Shown here piece by piece: positions 1 through 7,557 of a stretch of DNA of 53,130 bases. The notes beneath the pieces were generated by a model. The model made no database searches, was not told the DNA's origin, and was given only the letters and a program-made list of their open reading frames with translations. Made by a program: the position numbers and the translations under genes. Position 1 is the first letter of the stretch. The number at the start of each line of letters is the position of its first letter. The stretch is from Paracoccus sigandri (GTDB lineage: Bacteria > Pseudomonadota > Alphaproteobacteria > Rhodobacterales > Rhodobacteraceae): assembly GCF_003709565.1 (NCBI RefSeq), contig NZ_QNRC01000029.1, positions 1 through 53,130 of the forward strand. The letters run 5' to 3'.

Positions 1-23
1 GACTTGGCCGGCAATTTTGTATT

Positions 24-80
24 GGAGGATTTGGGCTTCATCTTCGTTCCTTCGTCACTACGACGAAGCCCAAATCCTCC
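24..80. repeat. Perfect 16-bp inverted repeat at the edge of the truncated gene
   Basis: GGAGGATTTGGGCTTC (24-39) and its exact reverse complement (65-80) are separated by 25 bp. An alternative shorter hairpin (50-56 with 62-68) can form inside. The element lies just beyond the point where the arabinofuranosidase reading frame loses family similarity, so it may belong to the end of an insertion that removed the rest of that gene. No transposase is visible in the first 93 bases. A terminator is the other possibility, but no T-run follows. Confidence 0.6.
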
Positions 81-93
81 TTAAATCACAACC

Positions 94-1032
94 TCAAATC
101 TGTGCCATGGGCGCTGACGGGGGACAGTCCTGCTCGCGATTGTGATACCAGACATTCCATTCATCAAAACAGATATAGACGTCGTTCTTGGCGCGCTTCT
201 TGGCCTTGACGAAATCGATTACCCCGCCGATCGTCTGAATGTAGCGGCCCGTCTCGTCTATTTTGGCAAGATAGTTCAGTATGTTGTGACTGCTGTTGCC
301 GAAATACTTGTGTAATGAGATGTAGTCGACGTTCTCGTAGCATTCGTCGAGAACCTGCCGCTCCCATTCCGGATACGTCGCCATCTGGTCGTTGGAAGAG
401 CCGCAGACGATTGTCTCGATGCCCTTCCCGAAGGCCTTCACGGCTTTCGAGGTTTCATCGGCCAGGCGACCGTATTCCTTGGCTTCCTTATGGCCGATTT
501 GCCAAGGGCCGTCCATCTCGTTGCCCAGGCACCACATCTTGACGTTATAGGGGTCCGCGACCCCGTGCTGACGGCGCAGGTCGCTCCAGTAGGTGCCCGA
601 TGGGTGATTGCAATATTCGACGAAGTTGCGCGCCTCCTCGATGTTGCGCGTGCCGAGGTTGACGGCCAGCATCATCTCGATTCCGGCATCCTTCGCCCAG
701 CCCGCGAACTCGTTGATCCCGACTTGGTTAGTCTCGCGCGAGCGCCAGGCGAGGTCCAACCGCACCGGGCGCTGGTCCTTCGGGCCGACCCCGTCCTCCC
801 ACTTGTAAGCCGAGACGAAGTTGCCGCCCGGGTAGCGTATCGCCGGAATGCTAAGGCCGCGGACCAATTCGAGCACGTCCTGGCGGAAGCCCTGCGCGTT
901 TGCAGTGGGGTGATCAGGCTCATAGATGCCAGTGTAGATCGCGCGTCCCATGTGCTCGATGAACGCCGAGTATAAGCGGTCGTCGATGTGGGCGATAGTG
1001 AAATCCCGGTGGATTGTTGCGCGGATCTTCAC
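94..1032 (-). pseudogene. Truncated GH51 alpha-L-arabinofuranosidase (N-terminal part)
   Basis: This 312-residue product matches the catalytic barrel of GH51 arabinofuranosidases, which release terminal arabinose from arabinan and arabinoxylan and are usually about 500 residues long. The start region (FIEHMGRAIYTGIYEP), the acid/base motif CLGNEMDGPW and the nucleophile motif CFDEWNVWY are all present. The protein then runs into unrelated residues and stops, so the last barrel strand and the beta-sandwich domain are missing. A GTG start at 1032 is chosen because GGGAGGG lies just upstream and the family N-terminus begins there; an in-frame ATG at 1086 would add 18 unrelated residues. It sits directly downstream of a LysR gene on the same strand and was probably co-transcribed with it. 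It is likely inactive. Confidence 0.85.
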
Positions 1033-1086
1033 ATGTCCCTCCCTCGGATCTGTCCGGAGAAAGGTACGGGCGCCACTCATTATCAA

Positions 1087-2058
1087 TCAATTGATTTCAT
1101 CGCCAAACCACTTATCGGAATTGGTAACCTTCTCTCGTTCCAGCAGCGTTTTGACCAGAGCGAGCATCTGCTCCGCCCCTGCAGACAGGCTGCGGTCGCG
1201 CGGACGCAGGATGTGATAAGGCTCGATGACAATCGAATTGTGGGTCTTCAGCAGGACTAGGTCGGCCGAAAAGGGGGGCTTCAGCAGCAGGTCCGCGACT
1301 TCTTGGGTGACCGCTGCGATGACATTGGAATCGCGCAGCAGCGCCATGATAGCGACGACCGAGGCAGTTTCAATCAGGTTCAGTGGCAAGTCGACGCCCT
1401 CCTCACGGAAGGCGATCTCGATCGCGTGCCGAATCGGGGCGCCGTGCTCCTGCATGGTCCACGGATGGTCTGCGATCTCCGCCAGCAGCAAATGATCGCG
1501 CCGGGCCAGTTCGTGCCGGCGGTGAACCATAAGCAGCACTTCCTCGTCTCGTGCTGGCGATACGTCGAAATCTCCTGCATTGGCGCCGCGCTCCAGCCGA
1601 GAGACCGCAAAATCGTATTCGCCTCGTTCAAGCCCCCACATCAGCCTTGACGAGGACGACACATCCAGAGAGACTTTCAACAGCGGAGCCTTCCGCTTCA
1701 GCTGCAGGATGGCGGGAATCACGGCTGCAAGCGCCGCGCCCGTCACTGCGCCGATCCGCACCGACCCTGCCGTCCCTTCGTGATGCGCCGCGAAGTCATG
1801 CGCCATCTGGTCGATGTTGTGGACGACCTTTAAAGCGTGGTGCCCCAGCACCTTACCGGATGCCGTGGGTTTCATGCCTCTTGCATCCCGTTCGAACAGC
1901 GCGACGCCCAGCTTGACCTCAATCTCGGTCAGCATCCGTGAGGCAGCGGGCACCGTCATGCCGCAGGCATCGGCGGCAAGCCGAAGTTTCCCGAGCCGTC
2001 CGATCGCCGCGATCAGGCGAAGCTGAACCGGTCTTAGTGATCTGAGATAGAGGTTCAC
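1087..2058 (-). CDS. LysR-family regulator, possibly sugar-responsive (GbpR-like)
   Basis: The 323-residue protein has an N-terminal winged helix-turn-helix (about residues 8-65, with LAADACGMTVPAASRMLTEI as the recognition segment) followed by a LysR substrate-binding domain (about 95-300). It starts with GTG at 2058 behind a GGGAG ribosome site. Its stop lies 54 bp before the GTG start of the truncated GH51 gene, so both appear to form one minus-strand unit, and control of plant-sugar use is a reasonable inference. The overall look recalls GbpR, the LysR regulator of galactose/arabinose uptake in Agrobacterium, but that assignment rests on impression only. The gene looks intact although its presumed target is broken. 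Base composition is less GC-rich than in the core genes beyond position 4011, which agrees with acquisition by transfer. Confidence 0.8.
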   Translation of the reverse strand: MNLYLRSLRPVQLRLIAAIGRLGKLRLAADACGMTVPAASRMLTEIEVKLGVALFERDARGMKPTASGKVLGHHALKVVHNIDQMAHDFAAHHEGTAGSVRIGAVTGAALAAVIPAILQLKRKAPLLKVSLDVSSSSRLMWGLERGEYDFAVSRLERGANAGDFDVSPARDEEVLLMVHRRHELARRDHLLLAEIADHPWTMQEHGAPIRHAIEIAFREEGVDLPLNLIETASVVAIMALLRDSNVIAAVTQEVADLLLKPPFSADLVLLKTHNSIVIEPYHILRPRDRSLSAGAEQMLALVKTLLEREKVTNSDKWFGDEIN

Positions 2059-2361
2059 TGCTGCGACTCCCTATGTGAGGTGGGCGATGATGGCCTGTCA
2101 CGCTTTACCTATAAGATCTGGAACAGGTCGCTGAAATAGACATAGCGCTGCTGGAATAGTTTCCGTTTGTGAACGGGAGTGCGAATTGAGTGTTGAACGG
2201 CGTGGAACAACGTCCTGGCGCAGATTTGGTGCAGTTGAGCTGCTGAGGGCTTTCATTTGGGCCTTCTAAGGAGGCTGCCGCTGGAGACATGGTTTTCGCG
2301 ACGAGATTTGCTGCCCGCAGGGCTTACGGTCAATCAGGTTGAGCTTGATCCGCCCGGGTCT
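2059..2361. other. Non-coding stretch upstream of the LysR gene
   Basis: About 300 bp between the GTG start of the LysR gene and the edge of the first IS3 remnant. It should contain the LysR promoter, but no convincing -35/-10 pair or palindrome was found. The short minus-strand frame at 2105-2290 has no recognisable similarity and no clear ribosome site. Confidence 0.4.
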
Positions 2362-2490
2362 TGCCCCCATTTTATCGGACACTCAGGCGATTGCGGTTTG
2401 AGCTGCGATGAACTCGCGTGGCGAGCGCATTTTCAGCCCAGAGTGCGGGTGGCTTGCATTATAATCCTCGATCCAGGAGCCGAACAATCT
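2362..2490 (-). mobile_element. IS3-family remnant A: orfB C-terminus and terminal repeat
   Basis: On the minus strand, roughly 2490 to 2383 encodes the last 30-odd residues of an IS3 OrfB transposase (IEDYN, HPHSGLKMRSPREFIA, then a TGA at 2385-2383). Beyond the stop lies the likely terminal inverted repeat TGCCCCCATTTTATCGGACA (2362-2381, plus strand), with the TG dinucleotide typical of IS3 ends. The rest of the element is absent: the sequence continues directly into remnant B, whose transposase is of a different subgroup. This is a deletion scar between two elements, not an active IS. Confidence 0.75.
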
Positions 2491-3114
2491 GACCTGCCCC
2501 CCGGTCGTCCCTCGCCGTGATGTAGAGTCCTTGGGGTTGATATTGGTCGGTTTCGGGTTGGGCGAGGGTCGGGCGCGGAGCCCCCAGTTTGCTCAATCGC
2601 CCTGCGCGCTTCTGCCGGGGTCTGGTTGCCGAGCGAGGAATGCGGCCTGACGTGGTCGTAGTCGTAGCGCCAGAGGGCCAGCTTTCGGCGGGCATCGGCC
2701 AGGCTTTCGCAGATCTCCTCGTTGAGGCATTCGTCGCGCAGGCTGCCATTGAATGACTCAATGCAGCCATTTTGCTGGGGCTTGCCCGGATCGATATAAT
2801 GCCATTCGACGCCGTTCTCGTTGGCCCACTTCAGGATCGCCTTAGCGAGATTAGACCTCCCTGCGCCGTTGCCGCCCATTTCGGTTGGTTCACCTGACAT
2901 CTGAAAACGTGCATTCTCGTGCGTTTCAGTGTCATGAAGCGAGCCGGATGATGTCGGCGGTCAACGCCTCTTCATCTGCACGGCCGCAAGGCTTCTTGCG
3001 CTGGGTCGAGCGATGCTGGCCGAGAACCTTGCAGGCAAACCGCTCCGAGACGGAGAACTTTGCCATGACATGGTCAACGCAGCGACGACGACGGGCGGGG
3101 CTCAATAGTTTCCC
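2491..3114 (-). pseudogene. IS3-family transposase OrfB, broken
   Basis: From about 3114 to 2932 the minus strand encodes an OrfB start (VMAKFSVSERFACKVLGQH, then ADIIRLAS) that ends in a TGA at 2934-2932. The middle of the integrase core, with the first two residues of the DDE triad, is missing. The frame resumes near 2880 with the C-terminal part: WANENGVEWHYIDPGKPQQN, the catalytic-Glu region CIESFNGSLRDECL, and HVRPHSSLGNQTPAEARR. Near 2590 the family C-terminus continues in another frame (PETDQYQPQGLY), showing an additional frameshift. The product cannot be an active transposase. Confidence 0.8.
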
Positions 3115-3380
3115 GAGGCAGCCTCTTTCAGAATCAGCTTCTCGAGCGTCAGGTCCGACACAGCCTTGCGCAGACGGTCGTTCTCTTTCTCGAGCTCCTT
3201 CAGCCGCTTCACCTGGTCACCCTTCAGGCCGCCGAACTCCTTGCGCCACCGATAGTACGTGAACTGCGTCACGCCGATCGTGCGAACCGCCTCGCCAACC
3301 GATCTTCCTTGCGACAGCAGAACATCGACCTGGCGCAGCTTCGCGACGATCTCTTCGGGCTTATGCTTCTTCTGGGGCAT
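3102..3380 (-). CDS. IS3-family transposase OrfA
   Basis: A 92-residue OrfA with a helix-turn-helix (about residues 9-45, TQFTYYRWRKEFGG) and a C-terminal leucine-rich coiled coil (RLKELEKENDRLRKAVSDLT) that mediates OrfA/OrfAB multimerisation. In IS3 elements a programmed -1 frameshift near the end of orfA fuses it to orfB to give the transposase. The overlap with the OrfB frame is retained here, but OrfB is broken, so only the DNA-binding part can be made. The sequence type resembles the IS407/IS51-like subgroups. It could at most act on related elements elsewhere in the genome. Confidence 0.85.
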   Translation of the reverse strand: MPQKKHKPEEIVAKLRQVDVLLSQGRSVGEAVRTIGVTQFTYYRWRKEFGGLKGDQVKRLKELEKENDRLRKAVSDLTLEKLILKEAASGNY

Positions 3381-3441
3381 TCCAACGTCCTCTCCAGCGG
3401 CTCAATAGCCTACTTCAGGGAGGACCACTTTTCAGGGGGCA

Positions 3442-4010
3442 GACCACAAAAACGGGTCATTTTATATTCGGACAAATAGATAATGAGGGGATGGTTTGTG
3501 CGAGGCGGGAATACCGCTAAGCTGCAGCGGGGCGGGGGCGCTCGTGCGTTTTCCACGCTGCAGCTAGGTGCACATGGCACGGCTGCATCGCCGTTGACCT
3601 GCCCGCCGAACGAGAAGGCCACCGACTGCCCCCGCTAAGTCAGCTAAGCTGACTTGCGGCCAGCAAGCCGGAGGCTCACCCCACACGCGGCGGGCGCGAA
3701 ATGTTCCGCGCTCCATAGGAGGCTCACAGGGGGGCGCTCGGCCACTACAGCGACGTGCGTGTATGGTGCCTGTGTGCTGCCTCAGATCGCTCTTGAGTGG
3801 CTGTCTGAGCGTGTGCGAATCGATTGGGAGGGGAGGTGCAGCGGGGCCACTTTTGCCACGTTTTTGCCATGCATTTCTTGTGACAATACCCGAAAACCCC
3901 CGGAAAAAGGCACAAGCGCCGCTATCCGGGGGTGGAGGAAAAGGGAGGCTTGGATTGCCTATAACCCTGTGTTTCCTAGTCTTTTTTCTGTCTTGGCTAT
4001 CTTGGGAAAA
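3442..4010. other. Gene-free stretch between IS3 remnant and tRNA-Phe
   Basis: About 570 bp lying beyond the 3' end of tRNA-Phe. Open frames here are short and resemble nothing. Visible structure consists of a perfect 8-bp hairpin at 3637-3655, two copies of TTTTGCCA within 3849-3871 (CACTTTTGCCACGTTTTTGC), and an A/T-richer stretch at 3880-4010. Its place directly beyond the 3' end of a tRNA is where integrating elements leave attachment-site remains, but no second copy of the tRNA end was found in the window. Confidence 0.45.
3637..3655. repeat. 8-bp perfect hairpin in the gene-free stretch
   Basis: AAGTCAGC-TAA-GCTGACTT forms an uninterrupted 8-bp stem with a 3-base loop. There is no T-run and no adjacent gene on either strand that it would terminate. 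It could be a recombination or regulator site; no function is assigned. Confidence 0.5.
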
Positions 4011-4086
4011 TGGTGCCCGGAGGCGGATTCGAACCACCGACACGCGGATTTTCAATCCGCTGCTCTACCAACTGAGCTATCCGGGC
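4011..4086 (-). tRNA. tRNA-Phe (GAA)
   Basis: The minus strand folds into a standard 76-nt tRNA: acceptor GCCCGGA/TCCGGGC, D-arm AGCTCAGTTGGTAGAGC, anticodon arm GCGGA-TTGAAAA-TCCGC with anticodon GAA, T-arm with GGTTCGAATCC, discriminator A and an encoded CCA (4013-4011). It decodes UUC/UUU. Its 3' end faces the accessory segment at 1-4010, a common arrangement for islands that integrate into tRNA 3' ends. Confidence 0.97.
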
Positions 4087-4170
4087 GCCGTTTCAGCCGA
4101 TCTCGGCTGCCTGCGTGGAGCGCTGTTTACGGGCAGTGCCTGCGACTGTCCAGCCCGAATCGATGAAAAA

Positions 4171-4335
4171 TCAGTGCGGCTTGTCGTCGTCCTCGGAAGG
4201 CACGTCGTCCAGCGGCGGGCCGGGGATCACATATTCCCCGCGCAGCCAGCGCGCGAGGTCGATATCAGCGCAGCGTTTCGAGCAGAACGGACGATAGGCC
4301 GCCGCCGAGGGCTTGTTGCAGATCGGGCAGGCCAT
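4171..4335 (-). CDS. yacG: YacG-type zinc-finger protein (DNA gyrase inhibitor family)
   Basis: A 54-residue protein with the YacG zinc-binding pattern CPIC (residues 3-6) and CSKRC (18-22), followed by DIDLARWLRGEY, the stretch that is most conserved in the family. E. coli YacG binds GyrB and inhibits gyrase; the E. coli protein has about 65 residues, so this is a compact version with an acidic tail (EDDDKPH). Its ATG overlaps the TGA of the ribonuclease gene upstream by one base (TGATG), which indicates translational coupling. It ends the minus-strand unit infA, maf, ribonuclease, yacG. The gyrase-inhibitor role is taken from the E. coli homologue. Confidence 0.9.
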   Translation of the reverse strand: MACPICNKPSAAAYRPFCSKRCADIDLARWLRGEYVIPGPPLDDVPSEDDDKPH

Positions 4336-5384
4336 CAGGCGCCCCCGGCCAGCAGCATCGCCAGCGGCGCGCGGTCGCGCTTGCGGCTGATCTCGTAAAG
4401 GCCCATCGCGGTCCAGCCGATCAGCGTGGTCTCGCTGGCGTCGCCCTTGAAGGCCGCGCGCAGGACCTGGTCCAGCGTCGCCCGGTCGCGCTTGGGCATG
4501 GGGGCGAAGTCGATCACGACCTGGCCGCCCAGGCCGCGCAGCCGCAATTGCCGGGGCAGGTCGCGCGCCAGGGCGATATTGGCCTTCAGCGCCGCGGCGG
4601 GCGAGCTGTCGCTGCCGGTATTCACGTCGATCGCGACCAGCGCGCGCGTGGCCTCGATCGCGGCCGAGCCGCCGCCGGGCAGGGCGACCAGCGGCGAGGC
4701 GAGCCGGTCGATGGCGTCGCCGACACCGTGCAGATCGAAGCTGTCCTCGCCTTCCTCGACGGCGTCCGGGGCGGGGTCGGCCCATTCGGTCCAGGCCAGC
4801 TCCCACGGCGTCGGCGCGTCCAGCAGCAACTCGGGCGGGCCCTGGTCCTCGGGCAGGATGCGGTCGGCCAGTTCCAGCAGCGGCATCAGGTCCGCCAGGA
4901 TCTCCGCGTCATCGGCGGCTTCGGCGGCGCTGCGCAGGATCAGGCCGAATTCGCGGCCCGCCAAGGCGTCGCTGCCCAGCCGGGCCAGCGCCTCGCGCGT
5001 CTCGCTGTCGCGGATCCGGCGCGAGACATTGACGCCCGGCGCCCCCGGCGTCACCAGCGCATGGCGGCCCCGGAACAGCAGGCGGCCGCTCAGCGGGATC
5101 GCCTTGCCGGGCTCGGCCACGCCGCTGACCTGGACCAGCAGCGGCTGCCCCTCGCGCAGGCCCGAGCGGTCGCGCAGGAAGCCGCGCTGGCCATCGGGCA
5201 GGCGCAGGAAGACCCCGCCCTGGCCCTTCATCAGCCGTTCGGTCACGCCGCGGCAGATCGCGCCGGGGGCCAGCGGGGTGATCGCCGCCGGATCGACCAG
5301 CAGATCCTCCAGCTGGCCATCGACCATCAGCGCGGCGGCTTCGCGGGGGCCGATGCGGCCCAGGATGACCTGGCGTCCCTTCAT
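4335..5384 (-). CDS. rng: Short ribonuclease E/G family protein
   Basis: The 349-residue protein has the RNase E/G catalytic region: both metal-binding aspartates are present, D253 in ALVAIDVNTG and D292 in VVIDFAPM, the equivalents of D303 and D346 of E. coli RNase E. Family members cut single-stranded RNA 5' of A/U-rich sites and mature rRNA 5' ends. It is clearly shorter than E. coli RNase G (489 residues): the S1 region is reduced (about residues 40-100) and the C-terminal CPxC zinc-link used for tetramer assembly is absent. This short form appears to be usual next to maf in Rhodobacterales. Its start overlaps maf by ATGA and its stop overlaps yacG, so the three genes are coupled. Confidence 0.88.
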   Translation of the reverse strand: MKGRQVILGRIGPREAAALMVDGQLEDLLVDPAAITPLAPGAICRGVTERLMKGQGGVFLRLPDGQRGFLRDRSGLREGQPLLVQVSGVAEPGKAIPLSGRLLFRGRHALVTPGAPGVNVSRRIRDSETREALARLGSDALAGREFGLILRSAAEAADDAEILADLMPLLELADRILPEDQGPPELLLDAPTPWELAWTEWADPAPDAVEEGEDSFDLHGVGDAIDRLASPLVALPGGGSAAIEATRALVAIDVNTGSDSSPAAALKANIALARDLPRQLRLRGLGGQVVIDFAPMPKRDRATLDQVLRAAFKGDASETTLIGWTAMGLYEISRKRDRAPLAMLLAGGA

Positions 5385-5971
5385 GTGGTGCCTCCGGTAA
5401 TGCCGATCGCGGCCAGCATGGCGGCGGTTTCCGACAGCGGCAAGCCGACCACGGCCGAGAACGAGCCCTGGATCCAGGGGATGAAGGCCGCCGCCGCGCC
5501 CTGGATCGCATAGCCGCCGGCCTTGCCCTGCCAGTCGCCGGCATCGAGATAGGCGTCAAGCGCGGCCGCGTCGATGGGGCGCATGCGGACCTGGGTTTCC
5601 ACCAGCCGCACCCGGCTGCGGCCCCCATGGCGCAGGGCGATGGCGGTCAGCACGCGGTGGCGGCGCCCGGACATCAGGCGCATGAAGGCCGCGGCCTCGT
5701 CCCGGTCGGCGGGCTTGCCGAGGATCCGCCGACCGACCGCGACCGTGGTGTCGGCGGTCAGCAGCGCCTCGTCTTCCGCAAGGGGGATCGCCTCGGCCTT
5801 TTCCAGCGCCATGCGGCGCACATAGTCGCGCGGCGTCTCGGCCTTTTGCGGGGTCTCATCGATATCGGCGGGGCGCAGCGCGTCGGGGCACAGGCCGATC
5901 TGGGCCAGAAGCTCCAGCCGGCGCGGGCTGGCCGAACCGAGGATCAGCCGGGGGGGCGCGGTTTGGGTCAT
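5381..5971 (-). CDS. maf: Maf-family nucleotide pyrophosphatase
   Basis: The 196-residue protein begins with the Maf signature LILGSASPRRLELLAQIG and keeps the later conserved elements LLTADTTVAVG and KAGGYAIQGAAAAFI. Maf proteins hydrolyse dTTP, UTP and modified nucleoside triphosphates to monophosphates and are thought to clean the nucleotide pool and affect septum formation. Length is normal for the family (about 190-200). The stop overlaps the ribonuclease start by ATGA. It lies 30 bp downstream of infA on the same strand, so transcription from the infA promoter is likely. Which of the Maf substrate classes applies cannot be decided by eye. Confidence 0.93.
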   Translation of the reverse strand: MTQTAPPRLILGSASPRRLELLAQIGLCPDALRPADIDETPQKAETPRDYVRRMALEKAEAIPLAEDEALLTADTTVAVGRRILGKPADRDEAAAFMRLMSGRRHRVLTAIALRHGGRSRVRLVETQVRMRPIDAAALDAYLDAGDWQGKAGGYAIQGAAAAFIPWIQGSFSAVVGLPLSETAAMLAAIGITGGTT

Positions 5972-6001
5972 GCGGAAAGTCCGGCGCCAGGCGCGCCGGT
6001 C

Positions 6002-6220
6002 TTACTTGAAGCGGTAATTGATACGCCCCTTGGTCAGGTCATAGGTATTCATTTCGACCTGCACCTTGTCGCCGGCCAGAACGCGGATGCGGTTCTTGCG
6101 CATCTTGCCTGCCATATGCGCGATGATCTCATGGCCGTTTTCCAGCTCGACCCTGAACGTCGCATTCGGCAGGAGTTCCTTCACGACGCCGGGGAATTCG
6201 AGCATTTCTTCCTTGGCCAT
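6002..6220 (-). CDS. infA: Translation initiation factor IF-1
   Basis: The 72-residue protein is a near-textbook IF-1: it starts MAKEEMLEFPGVVKELLPN and ends KGRINYRFK, a single S1-like OB fold that occupies the ribosomal A site during initiation. The ATG at 6220 is preferred over an upstream in-frame start at 6247 because it gives the exact family N-terminus and length. It is the first gene of the unit infA, maf, ribonuclease, yacG. A plausible sigma-70 promoter lies 43-72 bp upstream. Confidence 0.98.
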   Translation of the reverse strand: MAKEEMLEFPGVVKELLPNATFRVELENGHEIIAHMAGKMRKNRIRVLAGDKVQVEMNTYDLTKGRINYRFK

Positions 6221-6262
6221 GATCACTCCATAGTGGGCGCCCCGCAAGATTCGGGACCGCTG

Positions 6263-6292
6263 TTAAATGCGTCGGGCAGGCGATGAATTCAA
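6263..6292 (-). promoter_or_regulatory. Candidate sigma-70 promoter for infA
   Basis: Reading the minus strand, TTGAAT (6292-6287) as -35 and ATTTAA (6268-6263) as -10 are spaced by 18 bp, about 43 bp before the infA ATG. Both hexamers are A/T-rich islands in a GC-rich background. Not supported by anything other than position and consensus. Confidence 0.45.
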
Positions 6293-6353
6293 GGGAAAAC
6301 CGCCCGCCGGCGGGCTTCAGACCCCTGATCCGCGGCGGAAAAGCCGCGCCGCG

Positions 6354-7499
6354 TCATTCGGGCAGGCTCCGCAGGTCGGGTTCGGGCGCCGGGGTGCCGG
6401 TCGCATCGGGCGGCGCGCGGAACGGGTCGGGGCGGGCCAGGTCCTCGATCGGCAGGTGATGGCGGTAGGGGCGGCCTTCCTCGGGCGGCGCCGGGTCGTC
6501 CTGCGGCTGGCTGCCGGCATCGGGGCCCTGCAGGCGGATCGCGTGGCAGCCGTCGGCCTCGCCCAGCTTGCCATGGGCAAGCACCTGGCCGCAGGGGGTT
6601 TCCAGCCGGGTATCGGCAAGGCTGACCCGCGGCAGCGCCAGAATCCTGCCGGGCGCCAGCGCGCGCAATTCGCCAAGCGAGATCCGGCGGCGGCAGAGGA
6701 TGCCGACCAGCTCGACCGGCGCCTCGCGGACATTGGCGGCGAGGGTCGGGCGGGGCAGGGGCTCGGCCGGAACGGGTGCGGGATCGGTTGCGGGCGCCGG
6801 CTGGGGCGCGGCCGGCCGGACAGCGGGGGCGGGGCGGCCCGAGGGGCCGGGCTGGGGCAGGGCGATGAGGATCCGCGCCTCGCGCCCCTGCGGGCCGCCC
6901 AGCCGCAGATCCATCGCCATGCTGCGGAAGGGGCGGTCGTCCAGCATCAGCGCCAGCGGGCGCGGATCGTCCAGGTAGCTGGCATAGCGATAGCCCGCCC
7001 AGCCCTCGAATCCGTCGATCCCGTCCAGTTCCTGCGCGATCTCGGCCATCAGCGCATTGACGAAATCGGCGCAGAGCATGGCGTCGCTGCGGGTCGGGCG
7101 GCGGCGTTCGGCGGGGCGCCCGGTGATGCGGCCAAGGGTCTGCACCTCGATCAGCGCGGTGACGGCCTCGGGCGACAGGGCCATGACGCCCAGGGCCTCG
7201 CCCGGACCTTCCAGAACGGCCAGCAGCGCCGGGTCGGGCAGCAGTTCGGGCAATTCGGCCAGCGACAGGGCGCCCGGCGCGATGGCGGTCGGCTGCACCT
7301 CCAGCCCGTAGAGCCGGTCGGCCGCGCGGCCGATCGCGATGGCCGCGGCCTTGGCCGGGGTCGGCGGCGCCGGCTGCGGCAATTGCGGCGGGCGGCCGGC
7401 GTCTTCCTCTGCGGCAAGCCGCGCGGCCAGCAGGCGCCGCAGCACCCCGCCGCCCGGCATGGCCCCGTTCCGTTCCGCCCCTGACCCGAATTCCGACAT
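6354..7499 (-). CDS. FliM/FliN (SpoA)-like flagellar motor switch family protein
   Basis: The 381-residue protein has a FliM-like middle region (about residues 85-205, containing AMLCADFVNALMAEIAQEL and MAMDLRLGG) and a C-terminal SpoA-type domain (about 265-335, NVREAPVELVGILCRRRIS, then LALPRVSLADTRLETPCG). Between them is a proline-rich linker, and the tail is also proline-rich. FliM in a flagellar C-ring binds CheY-P and sets rotation, but no other flagellar or chemotaxis gene is nearby and the N-terminal CheY-binding peptide of classical FliM is not evident. The ATG at 7499 is chosen over one at 7538 because the residues before it look non-native. It follows the symporter-kinase gene by 58 bp on the same strand. 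Whether it serves a motor is open. Confidence 0.7.
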   Translation of the reverse strand: MSEFGSGAERNGAMPGGGVLRRLLAARLAAEEDAGRPPQLPQPAPPTPAKAAAIAIGRAADRLYGLEVQPTAIAPGALSLAELPELLPDPALLAVLEGPGEALGVMALSPEAVTALIEVQTLGRITGRPAERRRPTRSDAMLCADFVNALMAEIAQELDGIDGFEGWAGYRYASYLDDPRPLALMLDDRPFRSMAMDLRLGGPQGREARILIALPQPGPSGRPAPAVRPAAPQPAPATDPAPVPAEPLPRPTLAANVREAPVELVGILCRRRISLGELRALAPGRILALPRVSLADTRLETPCGQVLAHGKLGEADGCHAIRLQGPDAGSQPQDDPAPPEEGRPYRHHLPIEDLARPDPFRAPPDATGTPAPEPDLRSLPE

Positions 7500-7557
7500 C
7501 GCCAACCCGATTCGCCATTGATGTGAACAAACTGGCAAAGACAGGTTAAGAAATGCC

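Larger units (their letters stand above)
2491..3441 (-). mobile_element. IS3-family remnant B (orfA intact, orfB internally deleted)
   Basis: The right end carries a typical IS3 terminal repeat (minus strand TGCCCCCTGAAAAGTGGTCC, 3441 down to 3422). OrfA is complete, the first part of OrfB is readable, and then about 60 bp of foreign sequence and a deletion join it to the OrfB C-terminal part. The left terminal repeat is missing because remnant A abuts it. Transposition on its own is not expected. Confidence 0.8.

Noticed and set aside
2105..2290. Small 61-codon frame on the minus strand near the LysR promoter
   Set aside because: No ribosome site, no similarity and a composition like non-coding sequence.
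3442..4010. Remains of a phage-type integrase at the tRNA-Phe 3' end
   Set aside because: A minus-strand frame contains a short NAWQKRGK stretch that recalls some integrase C-termini, but no catalytic R-H-R-Y motifs can be read, so the call is not supported.
6331..6348. Terminator of the FliM-like gene (CGCGGC/GCCGCG hairpin)
   Set aside because: A 6-bp stem just after the stop without a T-run is expected often in such GC-rich DNA.
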